Below, in pieces: positions 19,055-28,209 of a stretch of 64,000 nt of DNA. The stretch comes from Colwellia sp. Its GTDB lineage: Bacteria; Pseudomonadota; Gammaproteobacteria; Enterobacterales; Alteromonadaceae. The stretch covers positions 62,001 through 126,000 of the forward strand of contig JABSOZ010000018.1 in NCBI GenBank assembly GCA_013215295.1, written 5' to 3'. Under the pieces are notes generated by a model. The model was not told the DNA's origin, made no database searches, and was given only the letters and a program-made list of their open reading frames with translations. A program made the translations under genes and the position numbers. The first letter of the stretch is position 1. Every line of letters begins with the position of its first letter.

Positions 19055-19537
19055 TTAAAATGACTTTTGCCAAAATAAAGCTTTGCCCATTTCGGGATCT
19101 AATTCATAACCGTCAAAGCCAAACTTGAGATAAGAATTACGGGCGACTTCATTTCCTTCTAAAACTTCTAAAGTGATTTTACAACAGCCTTTTTCTTTTG
19201 CTATTTCTTCAACTTTTGAAAGCATTAATTGACTGATGCCAAGTCCTCTAAATTCGTTTATCACCACGATATCGTGAATATTAATAAGTGGCTGACATTT
19301 AAACGTTGAAAAGGCCTCAAAACAATTAATGAGGCCAGCAGGTTTATCATTTACATAAGAAATAACACTTAAAGCATGAGGTAATTTTGATAATTCCTTG
19401 GCAAGATTATTTTTAACATGACAGGATAAAGGAGCGCCTCCTCCCATGGGGTCTTCTGCATAATTATTTAATAAATAGCCAATATCTTCTGCATGTTGAG
19501 CATTTAAATAGTCTACTCTTAATACTTCAATTTTCAT
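19055..19537 (-). CDS. GNAT-family N-acetyltransferase
   Basis: A 160-residue Gcn5-type acetyltransferase. Motif A is INEFRGLGISQLMLSKVEEIA, followed by CCKITLEVLEGNEVARNSYLKFGF (split here as motif B). A clear GGAG ribosome-binding site precedes the ATG at 19535-19537. The N-terminal sequence NNYAEDPMGGGAPL is typical of a marine-bacterial GNAT subgroup. Substrate unknown. Confidence 0.88.
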   Translation of the reverse strand: MKIEVLRVDYLNAQHAEDIGYLLNNYAEDPMGGGAPLSCHVKNNLAKELSKLPHALSVISYVNDKPAGLINCFEAFSTFKCQPLINIHDIVVINEFRGLGISQLMLSKVEEIAKEKGCCKITLEVLEGNEVARNSYLKFGFDGYELDPEMGKALFWQKSF

Positions 19538-19649
19538 TGTTTCTCCAAGTGGGAATAACTTTATATCCCGAAATTATTCGGCCCAACATTATTTTATAGA
19601 TAACCAAAGGTTAGTGATGAAAGTTTAATTTTCTGATATGAGCAAAATC

Positions 19650-19940
19650 TTAGAGTTTCTCTGTTCTTTCATCGATACATTCGTATGAGCCCATTTCAAA
19701 CTCTCGACAAACCCATGGTCTATTTTCATAGATGGAACAAAGTAAAGTATCGCGGTTTAAAGCAGAACACAGTCCATCATCTAAACGTAACATTGATTCA
19801 TGCCCAAGAGCATCAATATATATATGCTGATAAGGAACGCCCGTATCTGAAATAATTCTAACTTCTAAGCTGCAACAACAAGCCTGACAGTTTGAACAGA
19901 GAACTTCGGAAACGGGGATATTTTTTACTTCAATATTCAT
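19650..19940 (-). CDS. YkgJ-family cysteine-cluster protein
   Basis: A 96-residue protein with the YkgJ pattern: CSNCQACCCSLEV near the N-terminus, then CSALNRDTLLCSIYENRPWVCREF and a final Cys. These Cys residues are thought to bind zinc or an iron-sulfur centre. The frame can start at 19964 (MSLLLLLF), but the ATG at 19938-19940 (MNIEVKN) gives the usual N-terminus. Function unknown. Confidence 0.85.
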   Translation of the reverse strand: MNIEVKNIPVSEVLCSNCQACCCSLEVRIISDTGVPYQHIYIDALGHESMLRLDDGLCSALNRDTLLCSIYENRPWVCREFEMGSYECIDERTEKL

Positions 19941-20124
19941 AAACAGCAATAATAATAAACTCAATAACTAATAGGATACGCTAAAGTGATCGGCTTCTCG
20001 AGAAAATAGCAGGGTAAAGCTAATTTAAGCGATTAATAATTGTTGGCTTAGAAGTGTAACCAAGGTAAATAGAGTGAGCGTTTAACACAATAATAATTGA
20101 TATTAGTGTTATTTAGGTGTGTAT

Positions 20125-20529
20125 TTATGATCCGAGTAAAACTAAGTGTTTTATTTTCTTGTATCTTAATGACATAGAAATACAATGAGACAGTTCGATT
20201 AACGGTAATTTTTGCCCTGTATTAAAAATAATCGCTCGACTTCCTTCATAAGAGAAAGTATCGCCATATACTTCTTTAAAGGTCTCAATTAACGATGTCT
20301 TACAATTGAAATACATGCAGTATTGATCGGGGTATTTAGCTTTCCAATCAATTCTAATCGCACTCCCTATTTTTGAAATGTAGCTAGGCTCACCCCATTT
20401 TAAGGTTTCGGTTATATCAGCAATACCATCTTGCTCGGCGACACTAAAAATCAGGGCACGTAAATTAATGAGCAAAATAGAGATGTGCTCAGGATATGTT
20501 TCAAATTTGTCTTTTACTTTCATGTCCAT
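20125..20529 (-). CDS. DUF1801 (YdhG-like) domain protein
   Basis: A 134-residue protein with the DUF1801 pattern: an N-terminal helix pair (LRALIFSVAEQ), ITETLKWGEPSYISKIGSAI, and a beta-rich middle ending FSYEGSRAIIFNTGQKLP. Such proteins are common in accessory gene pools and have no established role. It is a single gene, 111 bases downstream of the DUF805 gene at 20640-20978. Confidence 0.85.
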   Translation of the reverse strand: MDMKVKDKFETYPEHISILLINLRALIFSVAEQDGIADITETLKWGEPSYISKIGSAIRIDWKAKYPDQYCMYFNCKTSLIETFKEVYGDTFSYEGSRAIIFNTGQKLPLIELSHCISMSLRYKKIKHLVLLGS

Positions 20530-20639
20530 TTAATAACTCCACGTAGAAAAAGATTTTAGGCTTTTTAAAGGAGAACGAACAGTTGGCTATAAAAGATCAA
20601 TAATTGCCAACTGCTATTATTTGAATGCTTTACTCGTTT

Positions 20640-20978
20640 TTAAGCAAAAGCGTCTGATTTAGGATTAACACCGTAATCATTTGCATCATGACTATCTTGA
20701 GCTAAGAAAACGATTAAAATAATGAAACCAATAAGAGGAATCAATAAGATTAACTGCCACCAACCACTGCGGCCAGTATCGTGTAACCTTCTTGCAGCAA
20801 TACTAATACTTGGTACAAACAGTGCTAAACCAAATATTATTGATATGATATCTAAACCAAGTACCGCTAGAACAATATTGATAACGGTATAAATAAGTAC
20901 AAACATCCAATATTCTTTTCTTCGTGCTCTACCCGTAAAATCAGCATACTTTTTTAACGCGCCTATAAAATATTCCAT
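20640..20978 (-). CDS. DUF805 small membrane protein (YhaH/YhaI type)
   Basis: A 112-residue membrane protein with the DUF805 signatures FTGRARRKEYWMFVL and ARRLHDTGRSGWWQL, followed by LIPLIGFIILIVFLAQDS. Three membrane helices are visible. A good AAGGA ribosome-binding site precedes the ATG. Function of the family is unknown. Confidence 0.92.
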   Translation of the reverse strand: MEYFIGALKKYADFTGRARRKEYWMFVLIYTVINIVLAVLGLDIISIIFGLALFVPSISIAARRLHDTGRSGWWQLILLIPLIGFIILIVFLAQDSHDANDYGVNPKSDAFA

Positions 20979-21140
20979 TTTGGATTTTCCTTGTTGTTAT
21001 TGTTGTTAAAAATTTTAAAACTAACCTACCATTAGGGTGGTTGTGGGGTGTTGGCTAAACTGTTGAACAAAGTAAAAACAGCCAACGGTTAATTTTTACT
21101 CTTTATTTTCTTTAATAAGCTATAACGCATTGCTTAGCAA

Positions 21141-21734
21141 TTATTCATTTCTCAGCCAGCCTTTCTGCACCGCTATGTCAATCTGCTCGCAAACATACAA
21201 CCACAATTGTGGTGCTAAACCTTTGAGGTATTTGTTACGGCTAATAACCTGTGATTTTGCAATATCGTGTCTAGCCCAGCTACCACCTTCATTTCTCATA
21301 TTCTGCAATAAAGGTAAAATACGATCCATCGCTTTAGCAAATCTAGCATCATTGGTTTCTGCATTTTCAAACTCAAGCCATAATTGCTTATAATGCTGAA
21401 ACTGCTTTTCAGGTAATAAGCCAAAGATGCGCGTTGCTGCGGCTATTTCTTTTTCTGCTTGTTCGGTAAGGTCTTTCTGATCAGAAAAAGCGAACATATC
21501 ACCCGCATCAATCTCAACAATATCATGAATGAGTAACATACTCATCACACGTGTAATATCAACTTTTTCTACCGCATACTGCTGAAATATCTGTGCGGTT
21601 AATGATATATGCCAACTATGCTCTGCACTATTCTCAAATCTATTGTCATCTGATTTCACCAGTGCTTGTCTGTAGACGCTTTTAAGCCTATCTAGCTCGA
21701 TGATGAAATCTAATTGTTTATTTAACTCTTCCAT
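21141..21734 (-). CDS. HD-domain phosphohydrolase, HDDC2/YfbR-like 5'-nucleotidase
   Basis: A 197-residue HD-domain protein. The metal-binding residues are His39 (AEHSWH), His70-Asp71 (LLIHDIVEIDAGD) and Asp137 (KAMDRILPLLQN). The order and the AEHSW motif match the HDDC2/YfbR group, which removes the 5' phosphate from deoxynucleoside monophosphates. The substrate is inferred from the group. Confidence 0.88.
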   Translation of the reverse strand: MEELNKQLDFIIELDRLKSVYRQALVKSDDNRFENSAEHSWHISLTAQIFQQYAVEKVDITRVMSMLLIHDIVEIDAGDMFAFSDQKDLTEQAEKEIAAATRIFGLLPEKQFQHYKQLWLEFENAETNDARFAKAMDRILPLLQNMRNEGGSWARHDIAKSQVISRNKYLKGLAPQLWLYVCEQIDIAVQKGWLRNE

Positions 21735-21872
21735 AATTATCCAAAATAAGCATTAAACGAAAATATTAATTTAGCGGCATAAACAAACTTAAAGAGGTTT
21801 ATTTTGTATGCTAAAACGTGAAGTGAATCTAACTCGATAAAATATTACCCGTCTATATTTATTGAGTTTTCA

Positions 21873-22628
21873 TCATGATTTTTTGTTTAAAGTACGTAAC
21901 CTTTTACGCGTATTCGCATCCATTTTCTCGATTGCGTATCTAATAGTCGACTGGGGCATTTCTCCAAAGTTGTGCTGAATATAGTCAATAACTCTGTACT
22001 CATGCTGAACAGATGTTACTTTGAGCAACCAGCCAATACTTTTTTGAACAAATTCATTTTCATCGTCTATTAGAACATCGCAATTTTTAAAGACAAGTTC
22101 TGTATCTAAACAGTATATAGACTTGCCCATTTTTCTTTTAATAAATTTCACCCATACAACATTACTCGCTCGCCGACACCATGACACTTTTGAATATGCC
22201 CAGTGCTGCGTTTTTGCAATCAAATGAGGCCGAGACATTAAAAACAGGTAAATTGTTTTTATACATAAATCGTCAACATGCGACCAATTTGTTGCATGAT
22301 TTTCAAGCCAAAATTCAAAACGCAAAAGAAGAACATCTTCGTAATTGTTTTTTACAAACTTATTGATTAACCCGAACGCTAACAATATTTCTTCACTAAA
22401 TTCAGCTTCTTGTAGAAGATACTCCGTTATGGAAAGCATTTCAATAGCTGTTAGTTCAGCGTTGTTTGATTGAAAATTATCGATGATTAACTTTATATCT
22501 GAGGCTGTGGCACCAATACAGTTAATGCCTTGTGGAAAGTAACGACGACTCGCTTCGGCTTTATCCGTTGTACTTACATTTTTGAGATCTTTTTTTAATC
22601 GTGTTACATAAATTTCAAGATTTTTCAT
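21873..22628 (-). CDS. AlkD-like DNA alkylation repair protein (HEAT-repeat)
   Basis: A 251-residue all-helical protein with the AlkC/AlkD HEAT-like pattern: RFEFWLENHATNWSHVDDLC, then YSKVSWCRRASNVVWVKFIK and a helix pair near FVQKSIGWLLKV. AlkD enzymes are DNA glycosylases that excise bulky or cationic alkylated bases without base flipping. The W-x-x-S/R-R-A pattern is retained. Twelve bases separate it from the DUF3667 gene upstream, so they are likely co-transcribed. Confidence 0.82.
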   Translation of the reverse strand: MKNLEIYVTRLKKDLKNVSTTDKAEASRRYFPQGINCIGATASDIKLIIDNFQSNNAELTAIEMLSITEYLLQEAEFSEEILLAFGLINKFVKNNYEDVLLLRFEFWLENHATNWSHVDDLCIKTIYLFLMSRPHLIAKTQHWAYSKVSWCRRASNVVWVKFIKRKMGKSIYCLDTELVFKNCDVLIDDENEFVQKSIGWLLKVTSVQHEYRVIDYIQHNFGEMPQSTIRYAIEKMDANTRKRLRTLNKKS

Positions 22629-22640
22629 AAATTGAAGCTG

Positions 22641-23351
22641 CTAATTCAAAAAAGTTTGGATAAATTGCAATCCTAGCCCAATGCTCGACACGTACAATGT
22701 TAAAGTAAAAATATAGACGAAAATGGTAAATAACCAAGATTTACCGTACATAGTTTTTAGTGCAAAAAGGAGATAATAAGCGAGATAACCGATCAAAATA
22801 TATTGCAGCCAAAAAAGTGCTACGTGCATGTCTACGTAATGGTTGATAGGTAAAATAATCATTAAGACCAAGTAAATTAACGCATGTATGTGCAATGCAA
22901 ATATTAAATTAAAAACGTAAAAGCTCTTTCGGTTAAATAGTTGAATTAATAGCGCATAAATTGGCAGCATCACAATCATCAATTTGGGCACTTGCTCCAG
23001 CATACCAACAGGAAATAACATAAACGCAATTCTAAGATTATTCTCACTTGTCATTGTTTGTGTCATAGAAGCAATGACAAAAAAGAGTAAACTGATCACC
23101 AAATACATACGTAAAGGAGGCGTATAACGTGCTCGTCGTCCCGCGGTATACTCTTTGGATAAACGCCCTGGTGAAAATAAAAGTATTTTCAAGGTATTGA
23201 ATAATCTACCGTCGATATCTAGTAGTTCATGTAATGCCTGAAAAGCAATGGTCATAAACGATTGATGTAAGTTTAGAGTCGGTTGGCCACATATAGAACA
23301 GTAGGTACTTTTCAGATTCAAAGATGTTTTACAATTAAGGCACTTGCTCAT
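22641..23351 (-). CDS. DUF3667 membrane protein with N-terminal zinc ribbon
   Basis: A 236-residue protein. A zinc-ribbon start (CLNCKTSLNLKSTYCSICGQ) is followed by the DUF3667 core (DIDGRLFNTLKILLFSPG and KEYTAGRRARYTPPLRMYL) and four to five membrane helices. Function of the family is unknown. It is the first gene of a pair with the AlkD-like gene. Confidence 0.88.
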   Translation of the reverse strand: MSKCLNCKTSLNLKSTYCSICGQPTLNLHQSFMTIAFQALHELLDIDGRLFNTLKILLFSPGRLSKEYTAGRRARYTPPLRMYLVISLLFFVIASMTQTMTSENNLRIAFMLFPVGMLEQVPKLMIVMLPIYALLIQLFNRKSFYVFNLIFALHIHALIYLVLMIILPINHYVDMHVALFWLQYILIGYLAYYLLFALKTMYGKSWLFTIFVYIFTLTLYVSSIGLGLQFIQTFLN

Positions 23352-23643
23352 TATGCTTCTAAATTAAAGTGATTTTTTGCTACTTTATAGCGATTTTTAT
23401 CCTTTAGCAAATGAATCGCTCAGGTTATTTACTCCGTAAAAATAATAGTATTGGCAGGTCAAATTTCACTAACTATTGATATCAAATACTATGTTATAAA
23501 TCACACGTATTACTTTGATGAAAATTTTGGGCACTCACAATCGATGTTCGTCATCCGTATACCCTTGTTCGTCATATCCTGCTTATATTTTTAAAACGGC
23601 TTTGCTTAACTAGCGTTATTCTAATTTAAGGATTTGTATACGC

Positions 23644-24561
23644 ATGTTAACTATTCGAAATTTATGTAAATCGTATTCCAGTGAAAGTAAGAATGATGTT
23701 ATAGCATTAAACAACATCAATTTAGAAATTGGTGCCGGGATGTTTGGTTTATTAGGTCCAAACGGTGCAGGGAAATCAACGCTCATGCGTACTATCGCGA
23801 CTTTACAACAACCAGATTCTGGTGAAATAAGTTTTGATGGTACTGATATTTTAGCTAAGCCTGAATCACTACGCCCGATATTGGGTTATTTGCCACAAGA
23901 GTTTGGTGTTTACCCTGGTATGTCTGCGTTTTCATTATTAGAGCATTTTGCTTTATTAAAAGGCTTGAGTAATAAAATAACACGTCGAACACAAATTCAA
24001 GAGCTATTGCATTTAACCAATTTAACGCATGTTCAAAATAAAGCCGTTAGTGGATTTTCAGGCGGAATGAAACAAAGGTTTGGTATTGCTCAAGCCTTGT
24101 TAGGCGCTCCAAAATTACTTATCGTTGATGAGCCAACCGCTGGCTTAGATCCAGAGGAAAGAAATCGTTTTCATAACTTATTAAGTGACATTAGTGAAAA
24201 TACGGTGGTGATTTTATCAACCCATATCGTTGAAGACGTCAGTAATTTATGTCCAAAAATGGCAATACAGGCAGAAGGACAAATTATTGCTACTGGCGCC
24301 CCCGCAGATTTAACCTCATCGTTAGAAGGCAAGTTATGGCAAACCACAATTAAGAAAATACAATTAGCGCAATATCAAGCCCAACATAATGTTATTAGCC
24401 ATCGGTTAGTCGCCGGAAAAGTTCAAGTTCATGTAGTAAATAAGACCTGCCCTACTCCAGAATTTTATGCGGTTATGCCCGACTTAGAAGATGTTTATTT
24501 TTCACTATTAACAGATCATAACAAGGGAAGTTCTCCGGCAAAATTGAGGGGAGCGGCTTAA
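23644..24561 (+). CDS. ABC transporter ATPase partnering the permease/aminopeptidase fusion
   Basis: A 305-residue ABC ATPase: Walker A GPNGAGKST (38-46), signature FSGGMKQR (138-145), Walker B LLIVDEPT (158-165) and switch region STHIVEDVSNLC. The C-terminal ~70 residues form an accessory domain typical of ABC-2 type (CcmA/NatA-like) subunits. A clear AAGGA ribosome-binding site precedes the ATG. Its stop overlaps the next ATG (TAATG), so it is coupled to the fusion protein downstream. Confidence 0.95.
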   Translation: MLTIRNLCKSYSSESKNDVIALNNINLEIGAGMFGLLGPNGAGKSTLMRTIATLQQPDSGEISFDGTDILAKPESLRPILGYLPQEFGVYPGMSAFSLLEHFALLKGLSNKITRRTQIQELLHLTNLTHVQNKAVSGFSGGMKQRFGIAQALLGAPKLLIVDEPTAGLDPEERNRFHNLLSDISENTVVILSTHIVEDVSNLCPKMAIQAEGQIIATGAPADLTSSLEGKLWQTTIKKIQLAQYQAQHNVISHRLVAGKVQVHVVNKTCPTPEFYAVMPDLEDVYFSLLTDHNKGSSPAKLRGAA

Positions 24562-27500
24562 TGAAAAACGCATTGATGATGTTTGACCTTATTCGCTCGG
24601 AGTTAAAATTACAGATTCACAACCTCATGTTTTGCATATTACTTGTAGTAAGTGGATTTGTTGGCCTGATGGCTGTAAAGGGTTTGCAAAGTGACCATGG
24701 TATACTCGCATGGGGACCTTATTATTTAACGCGTTTGTTACTTACTGTCGGTTTTTTGATCCCCATTATACAATCTATTTTTGTCGTAAAAGCGACCGTA
24801 AGAGACTCGCAAAACCAAATGGAAGAGTTGGTTTTTACTACGTCTATTTCGAAATTTAAATTTTTACTCTATCGATGGCTGGGTGTAATGATACCGAGTT
24901 TATTGGCATATTTTGTATTTATAATCGGGATCAGCATCGGCTTAATATCGGTTTCATTAAAAGTGAAAACCTCTATCGACTATAGTTTGTTGTTATCGAC
25001 ATTAACATGGGTGAGTACGGTATTTATGATACCTGCCATGTTACTTTCAAGTGTCTTATTATTTGCGGTAGGGTTATTCAGTCGCTCCGCATTAAAAGTA
25101 TATATCGCTGCTGGATTATCATTTTTTTTATATCAAATATTAAGTATGATCACGGGCTCACCCATGATGGTACAACCATTTGTTTTAAACGAAACGTTAA
25201 AACTCGTCTTTGACTTTTTTAATCCCATGGCTACCGCCGAATTTTACCAACAAGTGAAACATTGGAGTATTGAAGAACGTAATACCCAACAAATCATGTT
25301 GAATGGTTCATTAATACTAAACAGATTACTGGTGACATTAGTCACTCTTGTCAGTGCTGTATTGGTTTATAACACTTATTCACTTACGTTACGTTCAAGT
25401 AAACAGCGAAAACAATCTAAACAAAAAAATAGAAAAACAAACAATAATGAAAATTCAAATGTAACCTTGAACCCGATATTTCCTGAACAAAAAAATTATT
25501 CATCCGCTTTATTTAGTTTAATAAAAAATGAATACCTCGCTAGCGTAAAAACAAAAACTTTTATGTTTATCTCGGCAATTTGTGCATTTATGATCGGATC
25601 ACATGTCTTATCTACTTTTACTTATCAGGAAACGTTGGGGGTTACTTCGTTAGCTACAACAACAATTGCGATTAATGAATATATCTCAAACATTCTTCCT
25701 AAGTTGTCTTCATTATTTTTAATATTGTTTGCAGCAGAAATTATGTGGCGAGATAAAGAATTACATATTGCAGATTTGCTTGATGTTACCCCTATTACAA
25801 ATGTACAACGTTTTATGGCGAAATGGTTGGCCTTGGTGTTCATCCCTTTTACTTTTATTACCTTAGCCATCGTTATTTCTGTATTTTTACAGCTATTATT
25901 TGGTGGCGTAATCGAGCCTTTGCTTTATCTTAGTTTATATCTCTACGTTGGCTTACCTCTCATCTGTGTTGCTACATTACTTTTATTTATTAATGCATTA
26001 TCTCCTCATAAAATCACTGCAATAGGTATTTCTTTGGTCTTTGTTATTTTATCGCAGTCCAAACTAGGTCAACTTATTGGCTTAGAGCATGGGTTATTTA
26101 AGTTCGGTACGGCTCCAGCACTAATGCATTCTGAATTAGTTGGGTTTAGCGCAACGTCTGACGCGTTTTGGGGATATATGATGTTATGGAGCTCTATCTC
26201 GATTTTGTTGGCTTTAACAAGTTTCAAATTAATGAATCGCGGACACGCTACAATTTCAATAAAATCATTGAGTAAAATAAATTTTCAACAAGCAAACCGT
26301 TCGTTGGTTAGCGTATTCATTATTTTCTCGCTATCAGCCTTACTTTCTACAGCAAATATTTATTATCAAACAAACATTGTTGGAAACTATATTTCCAAAG
26401 ATGATCATAATCAATGGAAAGCTAACTATGAAAAAACCTATGGAAAATATCGAGATCTGAAACAACCAACGGTTATTGATGTTACAACTGAAATTGACTT
26501 ATTTCCAAGTGAACGTCGCTATGTTTTAAACGGCAAGTTCATTTTACAAAATAAAACAAAACAGCCTATTTCAAAAGTGTTAATTTATACACATAGAGAC
26601 GTGACTTACACAAATGTTGAACTAACAAATGCGACATTAAAGGCATTCGAACCAAACTTTAACCAGTATATATACACCCTAAACAAACCTTTAAAACCTT
26701 TAGAAACTATTGAATTAACGTTTAGCGCAAGCCGTACGCATAATGGCTATAATGGCACTGTGTCTGATAGTTTTATTACGAAAGACTTTGCTTACTTTCT
26801 TAATGTTCGTTACGTGCCAAGGGTTGGTTTCTCTCAACATTCAACGATTAAAAATGATGTATTACGAGCTGATTATGGACTCGCTTCGTTACCGCCTGAA
26901 ACAACCATTGAACAAGACATTGCCAAATATAATGGCGATTTTAGCTTTCAGTATCAATGGGCGACTATTGAAACAACAGTTTCTACCCATATCGACCATA
27001 TTGCAGTAGCGCCCGGTGAATTATTGCGTCATGTTGTTTTAAATAATCGTAATGTGTATCACTATAAAACCGTAAAGGCTGTACGCCATATTCAACCTAT
27101 TATGTCTGGAAAACTGTCACTTTCACAACGAATGGTGGATGGAACAAACCTTGAAGTGTATCACGTAGCAAAACACACCAAAATTGCGCAAGACCACCTT
27201 GATGCAATGGCAGACACGTTAACTTACGGCAATAAACACTTTGGCCCATATCAAGCAAAACATTTACGTATTTTTGAAATGCCGAATGTCTTAAAAACGC
27301 CAGGTTATGCAATGCCACAAACGATTCTATTAGATGAACGTTATGGCTTTTCTGTAGATAGAACTAATACAGCAGCATTTGACCATTTATACCGTCGTAC
27401 CTCGCATGAAACAGCTCATCAGTGGTGGGGACTTATCCTTGACAGTGCCATAACGGAAGGGTCATCTGTATTGTCTGAAACAGTAACCAATTACACACAG

Positions 27501-28178
27501 GCGCAATTACTTCACCAGAAATATGGGCCAGAATACCATAATAGATTAATGGAATGGTCCAACGACCGTTACTTCTTTGACACAGGTCAAACGACGACAA
27601 TTGAAAAGCCACTTTATCGTACGGATGAGCATCACATACTTTATTCAAAGGGCACCATAGCTATGAATGCCTTAGGAAACAAATTAGGTACTGACAAGAT
27701 AAATGAAGCATTAAAGAATTTACTTAACAATCATCAATACCCCGAAAAACCAGCAACGTCGTTAGACTTTATTGATGAGTTAAATATTGTTACAGATTTT
27801 AAATATGAAGCGCTTATCCACTACTGGTTAAAAGAAGTTGCCGTGAATGATTGGAGTATCGAAACCGCAGAATTAACACTGCGAGACAATGGCGAATATC
27901 AAGTGTCTGTTTGTTTATCAAATAAACTTGGCGCGTCTTACCCCGAATTAGAAGTTGAATTAGGACTGTTTAGCGAGGATCCCGTATTTTTTTACGATAA
28001 ACCAAAAGACCAACGCACATTAATGAACAGCACAATAAAACTCGATGGCACACAAAATTGCTTTGAATACCAAGTTCCAGAAAAACCTAACTTTGTTTCT
28101 ATTGACCCTTACTTCCAAACACTTGATCAAAAAAGAGAAAACAATTTAATGGCATTAACAATAACCAATAACCAATAA
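24561..28178 (+). CDS. ABC-2 type permease fused to an M1-family aminopeptidase domain
   Basis: A 1205-residue fusion. The first ~600 residues contain about twelve membrane helices in two ABC-2 permease-like blocks, separated by a Lys/Asn-rich cytoplasmic linker (about 280-310). The rest is extracytoplasmic and has the gluzincin M1 motif HETAHQWWG (His949, Glu950, His953), with the second zinc-ligand region ITEGSSVLSETVTNY about 20 residues later. This architecture is known in Bacteroidetes and some Gammaproteobacteria as ABC transporter permease/M1 aminopeptidase; substrates are not established. The last codons and stop lie within a heptamer tandem repeat (28159-28190). Confidence 0.93.
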   Translation: MKNALMMFDLIRSELKLQIHNLMFCILLVVSGFVGLMAVKGLQSDHGILAWGPYYLTRLLLTVGFLIPIIQSIFVVKATVRDSQNQMEELVFTTSISKFKFLLYRWLGVMIPSLLAYFVFIIGISIGLISVSLKVKTSIDYSLLLSTLTWVSTVFMIPAMLLSSVLLFAVGLFSRSALKVYIAAGLSFFLYQILSMITGSPMMVQPFVLNETLKLVFDFFNPMATAEFYQQVKHWSIEERNTQQIMLNGSLILNRLLVTLVTLVSAVLVYNTYSLTLRSSKQRKQSKQKNRKTNNNENSNVTLNPIFPEQKNYSSALFSLIKNEYLASVKTKTFMFISAICAFMIGSHVLSTFTYQETLGVTSLATTTIAINEYISNILPKLSSLFLILFAAEIMWRDKELHIADLLDVTPITNVQRFMAKWLALVFIPFTFITLAIVISVFLQLLFGGVIEPLLYLSLYLYVGLPLICVATLLLFINALSPHKITAIGISLVFVILSQSKLGQLIGLEHGLFKFGTAPALMHSELVGFSATSDAFWGYMMLWSSISILLALTSFKLMNRGHATISIKSLSKINFQQANRSLVSVFIIFSLSALLSTANIYYQTNIVGNYISKDDHNQWKANYEKTYGKYRDLKQPTVIDVTTEIDLFPSERRYVLNGKFILQNKTKQPISKVLIYTHRDVTYTNVELTNATLKAFEPNFNQYIYTLNKPLKPLETIELTFSASRTHNGYNGTVSDSFITKDFAYFLNVRYVPRVGFSQHSTIKNDVLRADYGLASLPPETTIEQDIAKYNGDFSFQYQWATIETTVSTHIDHIAVAPGELLRHVVLNNRNVYHYKTVKAVRHIQPIMSGKLSLSQRMVDGTNLEVYHVAKHTKIAQDHLDAMADTLTYGNKHFGPYQAKHLRIFEMPNVLKTPGYAMPQTILLDERYGFSVDRTNTAAFDHLYRRTSHETAHQWWGLILDSAITEGSSVLSETVTNYTQAQLLHQKYGPEYHNRLMEWSNDRYFFDTGQTTTIEKPLYRTDEHHILYSKGTIAMNALGNKLGTDKINEALKNLLNNHQYPEKPATSLDFIDELNIVTDFKYEALIHYWLKEVAVNDWSIETAELTLRDNGEYQVSVCLSNKLGASYPELEVELGLFSEDPVFFYDKPKDQRTLMNSTIKLDGTQNCFEYQVPEKPNFVSIDPYFQTLDQKRENNLMALTITNNQ

Positions 28179-28190
28179 CCAATAACCAAT
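28159..28190. repeat. Tandem heptamer repeat spanning a stop codon
   Basis: About 4.6 copies of CAATAAC. The stop codon of the permease/peptidase fusion (TAA at 28176-28178) is inside it. A change of one unit would alter the reading frame of the final residues. Confidence 0.9.
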
Positions 28191-28209
28191 ATAGTGATGG
28201 AAATAAACA

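Noticed and set aside
18448-23351. Integron gene-cassette array
   Set aside because: No attC-like site (R''/R' pair in correct order) was found between genes, no integrase is present, and one gene pair is only 12 bases apart.
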